Shown: in pieces, positions 1 to 6,547 of the stretch
How the letters are laid out: every line of letters starts with the position of its first letter
Position numbering within the stretch: the stretch's first letter is position 1
Assembly: GCA_013823505.1 (NCBI GenBank)
Contig: PNMH01000133.1
Coordinates: 1-7,474 of the forward strand
DNA: 7,474 bases
DNA from: Polaromonas sp.
GTDB lineage: Bacteria > Pseudomonadota > Gammaproteobacteria > Burkholderiales > Burkholderiaceae
Reading direction: 5' to 3'
Position numbers and translations under genes: made by a program
Notes under the pieces: generated by a model
What the model saw: the letters and a program-made list of their open reading frames with translations, nothing else
Database searches by the model: none
What the model was told of the DNA's origin: nothing

Positions 1-818
1 AAGGTGCCATAGCCGATGAAGTTGGCGGGCACGTGCAGCTTCATCCACCAGCTTTGCAGCGCGGGCACCAGCGGCTGGATTTCATGGGCTTCGCGAATCA
101 CCGTGTACCAGAGCAGGAAGCCCACGGCAGCGCTCACCACCAGCATGACGAACGCGCCCATGCGGCGGGTTTTGTACTGGTCTTCGTAATACAGATAGAA
201 AGCAGCCGTCATCCAGCAGAACAACACGAACACCTCGTAGAGGTTGCTCACCGGGATGTGGCCGATGTCCGGGCCGATCTGGTGGCTCTCATACCAACGC
301 ACCATGGTGCCGATGAGCGCCAGCGTCACGGCTACCCAGGCCAGGCGCGAACCCAGCAGCTCGAACGTGTCGCCAGCTCGGGTGAACATGCCCATCCAGT
401 AAAACGCAGTGCTCATGAAGAACAACATGCTCATCCAGAGGATGGCTGACTGGCTGGAGATGAAGTACTTCAGCATGAACATCTGGTCGGCGCGCGCCAG
501 ATCAGCGGTGCCCGCAGGCGTCTGGTACAGCCAGATCGCCAGCAACGCAAACGCCGCCACCGTCACCGACAAGGCCCGCAGAGGCCGCCAGAACCAGCCG
601 AGCCAGATCAAGGACGGGGCGGTGCCCGCCAGGATGGCCTTTTCGTACCCGTCCATGGACGCGCCGTACAGCGCAAACGCGATGGCCGTGCCGGCCACGA
701 TCAACGCGGCAAACAGCCAATCCCACACATTGCGGCGCGCGAAGTAGCTGGGCTCGAGGCCTTGGCCACCCCGGTCTTTTTTCAGTTCAATGGTCTGGTT
801 CGCGGTGGCGGTATTCAT
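1..818 (-). CDS. ccsB: Cytochrome c biogenesis protein CcsB (CcsA/ResC type), 5' part only
   Basis: Multi-pass inner-membrane partner of ResB in System II cytochrome c maturation; the family exports haem and presents it for attachment to apocytochromes in the periplasm. The first 272 codons are visible; the gene runs off the left edge. Hydrophobic segments lie at about residues 34-51, 68-79, 83-99, 119-141, 157-173, 190-211 and 220-239. Family-typical stretches are IPVSNLYEVF (188-197) and SWWMKLHV followed by IGYG (256-271), where H262 matches a conserved haem-ligand histidine flanking the WWD domain. The tryptophan-rich WWD domain itself would follow and is outside the window, so roughly the last 100 or more residues are missing. 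The ATG overlaps the resB stop (ATGA), and GAAGGTG lies 5 nt upstream of it. Both fix the start and suggest translational coupling in a resB-ccsB operon. Family call is firm; the symbol follows betaproteobacterial usage. Confidence 0.93.
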   Translation of the reverse strand, partial: MNTATANQTIELKKDRGGQGLEPSYFARRNVWDWLFAALIVAGTAIAFALYGASMDGYEKAILAGTAPSLIWLGWFWRPLRALSVTVAAFALLAIWLYQTPAGTADLARADQMFMLKYFISSQSAILWMSMLFFMSTAFYWMGMFTRAGDTFELLGSRLAWVAVTLALIGTMVRWYESHQIGPDIGHIPVSNLYEVFVLFCWMTAAFYLYYEDQYKTRRMGAFVMLVVSAAVGFLLWYTVIREAHEIQPLVPALQSWWMKLHVPANFIGYGT

Positions 819-2968
819 GCTGGCACCTTCAACAACTGGGTCTTCAGAACTTCAAATTCACGGTCGGCTTCCATCGTCTTGCGGTTGGACGACAGGGCCA
901 TGGTGGCGGTGGATGACTGGTCTGCCGAGGGGGCGAGCCACACCCACAGGCGACGCTCACGCACGTAGAGCATGGCGAACACGCCCACGATCAACAGCAG
1001 ACAGCCGAGATAGACGATGTTCTGACCCGGAGCGCGCGCGACCTGAAACACGCTGGCCTGCACGTGCGTGAAGTCCTTGAGCTGGAACGTCATGGGTGCG
1101 GGATAGAAAAAGGTGTCGCTCAGGCTGATCACGGCCTGCGTCATGAACTGTTGGGTAGCGTCGTTGCGCTCCACCGGCGCGAGACCAGCACGCTCGCGGC
1201 TGATCTGCAGCAGCTCGAACAGCGTGCCGTTCAGGATGCGAACCAGCACTTCGCTGGCGCGCTCGCGTTCGGCCTGGGGCACATTGTTCTCGAGGAAATT
1301 CGACACGGCCTGCAAGCCGCCCTGCACCGGGGGCTTGGTGGCGGGGGCGTTCGCCACCGGCGTGATCTGCGCGGCGGGCTCGACCCCGGCAAACAACGCG
1401 AGTGCGCGTGTGGCCGAGGCCACCAGGGCTTCGGCCAGTTCCGGGCGCCCGTCTTCGACCGCCGACAACGCGTAGCGCCGCACAGCGAGTTCTCGCATCT
1501 GGGGGTCATCCAGCGCGGCGCGCAGGCGCACGAAGCCGTCCATGCTGTCGTTCTCATCCACTGGGATGCGCAGGTAGCGGAAAGGCTCGGACGGCGTCTC
1601 GCGCAGGCCCAGCAGGTACATGCGCGCGCCCTCGATCTCCATCGGCAGCATGTAGTTGTGGTACTCCACCGCCTGGCCAGCTGCGTCGCGCAGTTTGTAG
1701 GTGATGCTCGGCCCCACGTTGCGCAGGGTTTTTTCGGTGGTGGTCTTGTGGCCACTGCCCAGGCGGCTCTCGATCGAGCTGCGCAGATCGACCTTGCGCA
1801 CGTCCACGCCCGCAGCCGCCGGGTTCACGCCGGCAAAATTCTCGACGTTGATCGTGCGCAGGCCGGTGTACTCCAGCATCAGCTTGTCGTCGCCGTTGCT
1901 CAAGGCGCTCGATCCGCCAATGGTGCCTTCAATCTCGAAGGGCCGCGTGGGCCGGTTCAACGGCACGGCCTGCAGCTTCACGCGCGAGCCACCGTCGTCA
2001 AAGCTCGACTGGTAAATGTTGATGCCGCGGTGACTCGCCGGATGGTTCACCTCCACGCGCGCTTCCTTCTTCTCACCCGTCTCTAGGTCGGTGATCACGA
2101 TGTCGCTGGCGAACAGCTTGGGCATGCCGGTCTCGTAGTACTCGACGATGAACTTCTTGAGTTCGACCGAAAACGGCAGGTCTTGCAGCAGCACACCGGT
2201 GGGCTGGGCCAGGATGGCCGTGCTGGCGGTGGTGCCTTCGGTCACCAGCAGGTTGGCGCGGAAGGTCGGGTTGCTGGACGAGAGGCGGTGCTGGGCCGGC
2301 ACATCGGCAATCAGGCCACCGCCGGTGAACGCCGACTTTCCGTTGAACCAGGTCTGCGCGCGCACCATGAGGTCGCCATCCAGCAAGCCGCCGATGCAGA
2401 CCAGCACGATGGCGCTGTGCGCCGCGATGTAGCCGATCTTGTTGGCGGCGCCGGTCTTGGCCGCCACCATCCAGCCCTGCCCTTGTGGCGTGTCGCGCGA
2501 CTGCAGCTTGACCTTCCAGCCCGAACCCAGCAGGGTCTGCCCGATGCGGTTGGCCGCCGCCTGCGGCGTCTCCACCAGCGTGCTTTCAGCGCGGTGCGGA
2601 AACGCCTTCAAACTCTGCTCGCGGATGTTTTCCTTGTAGACCTTGAAGTCGGTCAGGATCTTGGGCGTGTTGCGGGCAATGCACAGGCTCGTGCTCACCA
2701 CCAAAAAGGCCAGGATCAGCAAAAACCACCACGCGCTGTAGACCGATGTCAGATTGGCGCTGGCGAACACGTCGGCCCAAAACGGCCCGAACTGGTTGAC
2801 GTAGTTGTTGAACGGCTCGTGCTGTTTGACGACGGTGCCGATCACCGACGCGATGCAGATGACGGTGAGCAGCGAAATCGAGAACCGCATCGACGACAAC
2901 AACTCCACCGTCTCGCTGACGATGCGCGAGCCGGTTCGGATGTGCAGGCCTTGGGTGGAAACGGTCAT
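815..2968 (-). CDS. resB: Cytochrome c biogenesis protein ResB (Ccs1)
   Basis: Membrane component of System II cytochrome c maturation that works with CcsB to deliver reduced haem to CXXCH apocytochromes outside the inner membrane. The 717-residue product begins with LLSSMRFSISLL (about 23-34), typical of ResB. Membrane segments lie at about 29-46, 80-98, 178-197 and 650-669. H184 in the third segment (AAHSAIVLV) and the periplasmic motif NHPASHRGINIYQSSF (308-323, H309 and H313) match conserved ResB positions. A large soluble domain separates the third and fourth segments, and a short cytosolic tail follows. It is longer than Bacillus ResB, as is usual in betaproteobacteria. The start at 2968 (MTVSTQG) gives the usual N-terminus. 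An in-frame ATG at 3073 would add 35 residues encoded by hairpin DNA and is less likely. No clear Shine-Dalgarno sequence precedes either start. The stop overlaps ccsB by 4 nt. Confidence 0.95.
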   Translation of the reverse strand: MTVSTQGLHIRTGSRIVSETVELLSSMRFSISLLTVICIASVIGTVVKQHEPFNNYVNQFGPFWADVFASANLTSVYSAWWFLLILAFLVVSTSLCIARNTPKILTDFKVYKENIREQSLKAFPHRAESTLVETPQAAANRIGQTLLGSGWKVKLQSRDTPQGQGWMVAAKTGAANKIGYIAAHSAIVLVCIGGLLDGDLMVRAQTWFNGKSAFTGGGLIADVPAQHRLSSSNPTFRANLLVTEGTTASTAILAQPTGVLLQDLPFSVELKKFIVEYYETGMPKLFASDIVITDLETGEKKEARVEVNHPASHRGINIYQSSFDDGGSRVKLQAVPLNRPTRPFEIEGTIGGSSALSNGDDKLMLEYTGLRTINVENFAGVNPAAAGVDVRKVDLRSSIESRLGSGHKTTTEKTLRNVGPSITYKLRDAAGQAVEYHNYMLPMEIEGARMYLLGLRETPSEPFRYLRIPVDENDSMDGFVRLRAALDDPQMRELAVRRYALSAVEDGRPELAEALVASATRALALFAGVEPAAQITPVANAPATKPPVQGGLQAVSNFLENNVPQAERERASEVLVRILNGTLFELLQISRERAGLAPVERNDATQQFMTQAVISLSDTFFYPAPMTFQLKDFTHVQASVFQVARAPGQNIVYLGCLLLIVGVFAMLYVRERRLWVWLAPSADQSSTATMALSSNRKTMEADREFEVLKTQLLKVPA
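824..830 (-). promoter_or_regulatory. Ribosome binding site of ccsB
   Basis: GAAGGTG reads toward ccsB and ends 5 nt before its ATG at 818. It lies inside the last codons of resB and is the clearest Shine-Dalgarno match in this operon, which supports the overlapping ATGA start. Confidence 0.7.
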
Positions 2969-2993
2969 GGAACTGGGGGGAGAACGGTTCAAC

Positions 2994-3029
2994 AAAAAGG
3001 GCGTTTCCAGTGAACCCGGAACACGCCCT
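2994..3029 (-). terminator. Intrinsic terminator or attenuator in the resB leader
   Basis: On the minus strand, arm AGGGCGTGTTCC (3029-3018) pairs with GGAAACGCCCT (3008-2998) as an 11-bp stem with one bulged base. The loop is 9 nt (3017-3009), and TTTTT (2998-2994) follows, its first T also being the last stem base. It sits about 120 nt after the cytochrome c4 stop and 25 nt before the resB ATG. It could simply end the cytochrome transcript. However, too little room remains downstream for a separate resB promoter, so transcription of resB should have to pass it, which suggests attenuation. Confidence 0.7.
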
Positions 3030-3070
3030 GTTGTGATGCTGTTTTTCGCTGGCGGTTCACCGCCAACAGG
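3027..3070 (-). promoter_or_regulatory. Competing stem-loop in the resB leader (possible antiterminator)
   Basis: Two nested pairings are visible. The inner one is a perfect 7-bp inverted repeat, TGGCGGT / ACCGCCA (3065-3059 with 3056-3050). The outer one pairs CCTGTTG (3070-3064) with CAACAGG (3033-3027). The outer 3' arm shares AGG (3029-3027) with the 5' arm of the terminator stem, so outer stem and full terminator cannot both form. The regulatory role is inference from geometry only. Confidence 0.45.
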
Positions 3071-3105
3071 CATTAATGCATTGTGTCGCTAAATATTAAC
3101 GTCCA

Positions 3106-3134
3106 CTTATATCCCAGCGGACGATCCAGGGCAA
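3106..3134 (-). promoter_or_regulatory. Predicted sigma70-type promoter of resB-ccsB
   Basis: On the minus strand, TTGCCC (3134-3129, 4 of 6 consensus) and TATAAG (3111-3106, 5 of 6) are separated by exactly 17 nt. Transcription would start near 3100-3097 and give a leader of about 130 nt that contains the hairpins and terminator at 2994-3070. It lies in the only markedly AT-rich stretch of this region and directly follows the cytochrome c4 gene. Confidence 0.6.
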
Positions 3135-3149
3135 ATCCCTGCGCCTGAC

Positions 3150-3764
3150 TCAGCGCAGCCCGGCGATGAAATCGGCCACCGCCTTGATTTCGCGATCATT
3201 CATCTTCGCAGCGACACCCGTCATCTGGACGTTGTTGGCGCGCGTGCCATCGCGGAAATGCTTGAGCTGGGTTTCGGTGTATTCGGCGTGCTGACCGGAC
3301 AAGCGTGGGTACTGAGCAGGAATGCCGGCACCGTTGGGGCTGTGGCAACCAGCGCAGGCGGCGATCTGGCGGTCAGGGATGCCGCCACGGTAGATGCGCT
3401 CGCCCAGGGTGACGAGGTCCTTGTCGGTGGCGGCACCCGGCGTGCCCTTCTGGGATGCGAGCCAGAAGCCGATGTTGCGCATGTCTTCGTCGGACAGAGC
3501 GGCCGAGAAGCCCGCCATGATGGCGTTGGCGCGCTTGCCGGACTTGAATTCGTGCAACTGCTTGATCAGGTATTCGGGGTGCTGCTGCGCCAGTTTGGGG
3601 TTCACCGGCGTGGTCGAGTTGCCGTCGGCGGCGTGGCAGGCCACACAGACCTGACCGTACAACGCTGCGCCTTTGGCCATATCGGGCTTGACCGACTGTG
3701 CCTGAACACTGAACGACAAAGCCACAGCAGCGGCGGCGCAAAGAAGGGAAACAGGCAATTTCAT
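3150..3764 (-). CDS. Secreted dihaem cytochrome c4
   Basis: Periplasmic or membrane-associated electron carrier, in this family usually feeding terminal oxidases. The 204-residue protein has a signal peptide (positive MK start, Ala-rich core, probable cleavage after VQA at residue 22). Two tandem cytochrome c domains follow, with haem motifs CVACH (40-44) and CAGCH (137-141). Likely distal methionine ligands are M83 in the first domain (NAIMAGF) and M181 in the second (VQMTG), with M188 as an alternative. Two CXXCH motifs and about 200 residues are the normal c4 architecture. The start at 3764 is chosen because it places the signal peptide at the N-terminus; upstream in-frame sequence runs antisense into engB. 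No strong ribosome binding site is seen. The protein needs covalent haem, and the machinery for this (resB, ccsB) is encoded just downstream on the same strand. Confidence 0.95.
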   Translation of the reverse strand: MKLPVSLLCAAAAVALSFSVQAQSVKPDMAKGAALYGQVCVACHAADGNSTTPVNPKLAQQHPEYLIKQLHEFKSGKRANAIMAGFSAALSDEDMRNIGFWLASQKGTPGAATDKDLVTLGERIYRGGIPDRQIAACAGCHSPNGAGIPAQYPRLSGQHAEYTETQLKHFRDGTRANNVQMTGVAAKMNDREIKAVADFIAGLR

Positions 3765-3839
3765 GACGGGACTGGCGTCGCGGGCGACGTGTTCGGGTTG
3801 AAGAATTTCGCGATCTGACGGGTTACAGCCATTCGATTT

Positions 3840-3845
3840 TACAAT
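3840..3845 (+). promoter_or_regulatory. -10-like box for engB
   Basis: TACAAT (5 of 6 consensus) lies in the 103-nt gap between the divergent cytochrome c4 and engB genes. The best -35 match, CTGACG at 3815-3820, is 19 nt upstream, which is longer than optimal. If used, transcription begins near 3851, which excludes the ATG at 3844 (it overlaps the box) and supports the engB start at 3868. No convincing promoter for the cytochrome gene was found in the same gap. Confidence 0.4.
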
Positions 3846-3867
3846 GCCCTCTCGGGAAAACCCCCCA

Positions 3868-4662
3868 ATGACCCAGAACCACACTCCAGCCTCCCCCCCT
3901 GCTTCCCCGTCCGCGGACGCCAAAAGCCCCCAAGCCCGGACACCCAACGCTGGAAAACCCACCGATCCGCTGAACCCCGATGTGAAGATCGCGCACGGCT
4001 GGTTGCACACCGCCCGCTTCCTCACCACCGCCCCGCAACTCGAACACCTGCCGCCGCTCACCGTGCCCGAAGTGGCCTTTGTCGGCCGCTCCAACGCCGG
4101 CAAGTCCACCTGCATCAACACCCTGACGCAGCAAAAGCGCCTGGCCTTCGCGTCCAAGACCCCTGGGCGCACGCAGAGCATCAACCTGTTCTCGCTCGGC
4201 AAGCAAGGTGTGACCGACGCGGTGCTGGCCGATTTGCCGGGCTACGGCTACGCGGCCGTGCCGCGCGAGGCCAAGCTGCGCTGGCAGCGTGTGATGGGCA
4301 ACTACCTGCTCACGCGCGAAAACCTCAAGGGCGTGGTGCTGCTGATCGACCCGCGCCTGGGTCTGACCGAACTCGACGACATCCTGCTCGAAGTGATCCG
4401 GCCGCGCGTGCAGGAAGGCCTGAAGTTCCTGGTGCTGCTCACCAAGTCCGACAAGCTCAACCACGCCGAAGCGCAAAAGGCGCTGTCGATTGCGCGACTG
4501 CAGTCGGGTGGCGGCGAGGCGAGACTCTTCTCGGCTTTGAAGAAGAAGGGCCTGGACGAAGTGGCCCAGATGCTTTGGCGCTGGACGCACGAGGATGGCC
4601 CCGCCGTGGCCGCACCGGCCCCGGTCGAAGAACCCGAAGACGAGCCGCCCGCTCTCGATTGA
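3868..4662 (+). CDS. engB: Ribosome biogenesis GTP-binding protein EngB (YihA/YsxC)
   Basis: Cytosolic GTPase needed for late assembly of the large ribosomal subunit and essential in several bacteria. The 264-residue product shows all G motifs: G1 GRSNAGKS (73-80), G2 region TPGRTQ (98-103), G3 DLPGYG (122-127), G4 TKSD (192-195) and G5-like SALKKKG (222-228). The GTPase core matches the usual roughly 200-residue family. It carries an extra N-terminal tail of about 37 residues rich in Pro, Ala and Ser, and an acidic, Pro-rich C-terminal tail (about 243-264). An in-frame ATG at 3844 would add eight residues but overlaps the -10-like box, so 3868 is preferred; the next methionine is inside the GTPase domain. 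The gene is divergent from cytochrome c4 and lies 30 nt ahead of the hydrolase gene, so the two plus-strand genes may share a transcript. Confidence 0.95.
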   Translation: MTQNHTPASPPASPSADAKSPQARTPNAGKPTDPLNPDVKIAHGWLHTARFLTTAPQLEHLPPLTVPEVAFVGRSNAGKSTCINTLTQQKRLAFASKTPGRTQSINLFSLGKQGVTDAVLADLPGYGYAAVPREAKLRWQRVMGNYLLTRENLKGVVLLIDPRLGLTELDDILLEVIRPRVQEGLKFLVLLTKSDKLNHAEAQKALSIARLQSGGGEARLFSALKKKGLDEVAQMLWRWTHEDGPAVAAPAPVEEPEDEPPALD

Positions 4663-4676
4663 CCGTGTGCGGGCCC

Positions 4677-4682
4677 AAGGAG
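4677..4682 (+). promoter_or_regulatory. Ribosome binding site of the alpha/beta hydrolase
   Basis: AAGGAG ends 10 nt before the ATG at 4693, between the engB stop and the hydrolase start. It is a strong Shine-Dalgarno match and fixes this start. No room for a separate promoter is apparent in the 30-nt gap. Confidence 0.75.
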
Positions 4683-4692
4683 ACCGCCCGCC

Positions 4693-5613
4693 ATGATCGA
4701 CACCTTTCAACAAACCCTCCCGCACGGCATCACCTTGAGCTGCCGCGCCGCCGGTGAACGCGGGCGGCCGGTACTGCTGTTTCTCCACGGTTTCCCGGAA
4801 GCCGCGTTTGTGTGGGACGAGTTGCTCGCGCATTTCGCAAAGCCCGAACACGGCGGCTACCGCTGTGTGGCGCCCAACCTGCGCGGCTTTGAGAAGTCGA
4901 GTGCACCCGCCGAGGTGGCGGCCTACCGGGCCAAGCCGCTGGTTCAAGACCTCACCGCGTTGATCAAGGTCATCACCCAGGACAGCCCCACGCCAGGGCA
5001 GCTGGCCTGCCTGGTGGCGCATGACTGGGGCGGCGCACTGGCCTGGAGCGTGGCCGCGCAGCATCCAGCAGCCATGCGTCGCCTGGCCATCGTCAACGCG
5101 CCCCACCCCGCCACCTTCCAGCGCGAACTGGCGAATTCGCCGACGCAGCAAGCGTCCAGCGCCTACATGAACTTTCTCGCGCGCCCGGATGCGCCGGCAT
5201 TGCTCGCCGAGAACGATTTCGCACGCCTGTGGCCCTTCTTCACCAACATGGCGGCCGACAGCGGACCCATGGCCTGGCTGGACGAGGCCATGCGCGAGCG
5301 CTACCGCGAGGTCTGGCGCCAGGGACTGCAAGGGCCCTGCGCCTACTACGCGGCTTCGCCCTTGCGCCCGCCCACCGCGAGCGACGCGGGTGCAGCGGGC
5401 GTTCAGCTGCCGCGAGAACGGGTGACGGTGAACGTGCCCACGCTGGTGGTCTGGGGGCTGGGCGACACCGCTCTGCCTGAAGCCTTGCTGGATGGCCTCG
5501 ACGAATTTGTGCCCGATCTGCGCATCGAACGCGTGCCTGGGGCCACCCACTGGATCGTGCACGAACAGCCGCAGCAGGTGGCCGAGTTGATCGGCGATTT
5601 CGTGAATGCCTGA
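4693..5613 (+). CDS. Alpha/beta hydrolase, epoxide hydrolase-like
   Basis: Predicted soluble alpha/beta-fold hydrolase of 306 residues, full length for the epoxide hydrolase / haloalkane dehalogenase branch. The oxyanion-hole motif HGFPE is at 32-36. The nucleophile elbow AHDWGG (109-114) provides Asp111, so an ester intermediate on aspartate is expected rather than serine chemistry. The likely acid is D258 (WGLGD) and the base H286 (GATHW). A variable cap domain covers roughly 140-240; Y158 and the pair Y218/Y219 are candidates for the cap tyrosines that hold an epoxide oxygen. The residue after the nucleophile is Trp, not the Arg seen in fluoroacetate dehalogenases, which argues against that activity. 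There is no signal peptide, so it should be cytosolic. The substrate is unknown; a dehalogenase or other hydrolase cannot be excluded. Probably cotranscribed with engB. Confidence 0.88.
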   Translation: MIDTFQQTLPHGITLSCRAAGERGRPVLLFLHGFPEAAFVWDELLAHFAKPEHGGYRCVAPNLRGFEKSSAPAEVAAYRAKPLVQDLTALIKVITQDSPTPGQLACLVAHDWGGALAWSVAAQHPAAMRRLAIVNAPHPATFQRELANSPTQQASSAYMNFLARPDAPALLAENDFARLWPFFTNMAADSGPMAWLDEAMRERYREVWRQGLQGPCAYYAASPLRPPTASDAGAAGVQLPRERVTVNVPTLVVWGLGDTALPEALLDGLDEFVPDLRIERVPGATHWIVHEQPQQVAELIGDFVNA

Positions 5614-5627
5614 GCGGGCGCGCTCAG
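5610..5627. terminator. Hairpin spanning both convergent stop codons
   Basis: CTGAGCG (5610-5616) and CGCTCAG (5621-5627) form a perfect 7-bp inverted repeat around a GGCG tetraloop. The left arm contains the hydrolase TGA and the right arm contains the TGA of the convergent acyltransferase gene. It could act as a bidirectional 3' structure, but no T-run follows on either strand, so it is not a classical intrinsic terminator. Confidence 0.4.
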
Positions 5628-6547
5628 AGGCCGGCGTAGAAAGAAGCCTCGCCTTCGGGCCGCGTTTTGAAGCGCTTGTGCACCCAGTAGTACTGCTCGG
5701 GCGTGGCGCGGATGAAGCCTTCGAGGTACGTGTTCATCATGGCCGTGTCGGCTTCCACATCGCCCGTGGGGTAGTTGGCCCAGGGCGCATGCACCGTCAC
5801 CTCGTAGCCCTCTTTCGTCAGCCGGCTGACCACCGGAACCACCCTCGCTCGGGCCATGCGGGCGAACCTTGAGAGCGACGTGATGGTGGCGGTCTGCACG
5901 CCGAAAAACGGCACAAAGACCGAGTCGCGCGTGCCGTAGTCCATGTCGGGCAGCAAGTACATCGGCAGTCCCTGGCGCAACGCTGCCACCAGCGGCTTGA
6001 GGCCCTGGCGCATGGCCACGATGTGGGGTTCGCCGAAACGCTGGCGCCCTTGCGACATCCAGCGGTCCACATCGGCATTGAGCTGCTCGGCGTAGATGCC
6101 GCAGAACCGCCGCTCCAGGTGAGCGGTCAGGGCGGTCCAGCCCGCGTCCATGCCCACGAAGTGCGGTGCGAACAGCACCGTGGGCTCGTTGCCGGCCAGC
6201 GCCTGCAGATCGCCGGTGAGTATCAGGCGGCTGCGAACGGTGGCGTCGCTGGCCTCCCACAGCCAGCTGCGGTCCAGCCATGCCTGGGCGAAATAAACGA
6301 AATGTTGGCGCACCGCGCGCTTGCGCTCCTCGGTTCCCTGTTCGGGAAAGCACAAACCCCAGTTGGTGAGCGCGATGCGCCGGCGGCGAGCGGCCACCAG
6401 GTGCAAAGCCTGGCCCAGCACCCAGCCCAGAGCCCGCACCCACGACAGGGGCAGGCTCGCCAGCAGGCGCATGAACAACACGCCCATCCGGTTGGTGATG
6501 CCACCCGGGGGCAGCTGATGCCCGGAGGCGGGAAGAGGCTGGGACAT
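5624..6547 (-). CDS. lpxL: Lipid A biosynthesis late acyltransferase, LpxL/HtrB type
   Basis: Inner-membrane enzyme that transfers a secondary fatty acyl chain from acyl-ACP to a Kdo-lipid A precursor. The 307-residue protein has an N-terminal hydrophobic anchor (about 22-52). Its catalytic HX4D motif is HFVGMD (H129, D134), followed by PDMDYG (200-205) and the C-terminal signature EQYYWVHKRFKTRPEG (284-299). The last two closely resemble E. coli LpxL (PDHDYG and RRFKTRPEG). The start at 6547 overlaps the stop of the upstream acyltransferase (TGATG), indicating coupled translation. An internal ATG at 6487 (MGVLF) is a weaker alternative that would give a shorter tail before the anchor. Which position is acylated and with what chain length cannot be read from sequence. 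It converges on the hydrolase gene with a 10-nt gap. Confidence 0.9.
   Translation of the reverse strand: MSQPLPASGHQLPPGGITNRMGVLFMRLLASLPLSWVRALGWVLGQALHLVAARRRRIALTNWGLCFPEQGTEERKRAVRQHFVYFAQAWLDRSWLWEASDATVRSRLILTGDLQALAGNEPTVLFAPHFVGMDAGWTALTAHLERRFCGIYAEQLNADVDRWMSQGRQRFGEPHIVAMRQGLKPLVAALRQGLPMYLLPDMDYGTRDSVFVPFFGVQTATITSLSRFARMARARVVPVVSRLTKEGYEVTVHAPWANYPTGDVEADTAMMNTYLEGFIRATPEQYYWVHKRFKTRPEGEASFYAGL

Noticed and set aside
1064..2086. 340-codon plus-strand frame opposite resB
   Set aside because: The translation is His-, Arg- and Gln-rich with no family features, typical of a shadow of a GC-rich gene on the other strand.
3100..3123. CGTCC / GGACG inverted repeat after the cytochrome gene
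   Set aside because: Only 5 bp with a 14-nt loop and no T-run; it overlaps the better supported promoter and is probably chance.
3127..3141. CAGGG / CCCTG hairpin after the cytochrome c4 stop as its terminator
   Set aside because: A 5-bp stem without a T-run is too weak for an intrinsic terminator, and it overlaps the predicted -35 box.
3738..3764. Possible lipoprotein signal at C9 of cytochrome c4
   Set aside because: The residues before the cysteine (SLL) do not fit a lipobox, and a normal signal peptidase I site (VQA) follows at residue 22.
3765..4202. N-terminal extension of the cytochrome c4 frame to a start at 4202
   Set aside because: It would place the signal peptide inside the protein and run antisense through the engB GTPase domain; the start at 3764 gives a normal secreted cytochrome.
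3823..5562. 579-codon open frame antisense to engB and the hydrolase gene
   Set aside because: It is antisense to two genes with intact, recognisable motifs, its translation is rich in Arg, Gly, Gln and His without a recognisable domain, and long antisense frames are common in GC-rich DNA.
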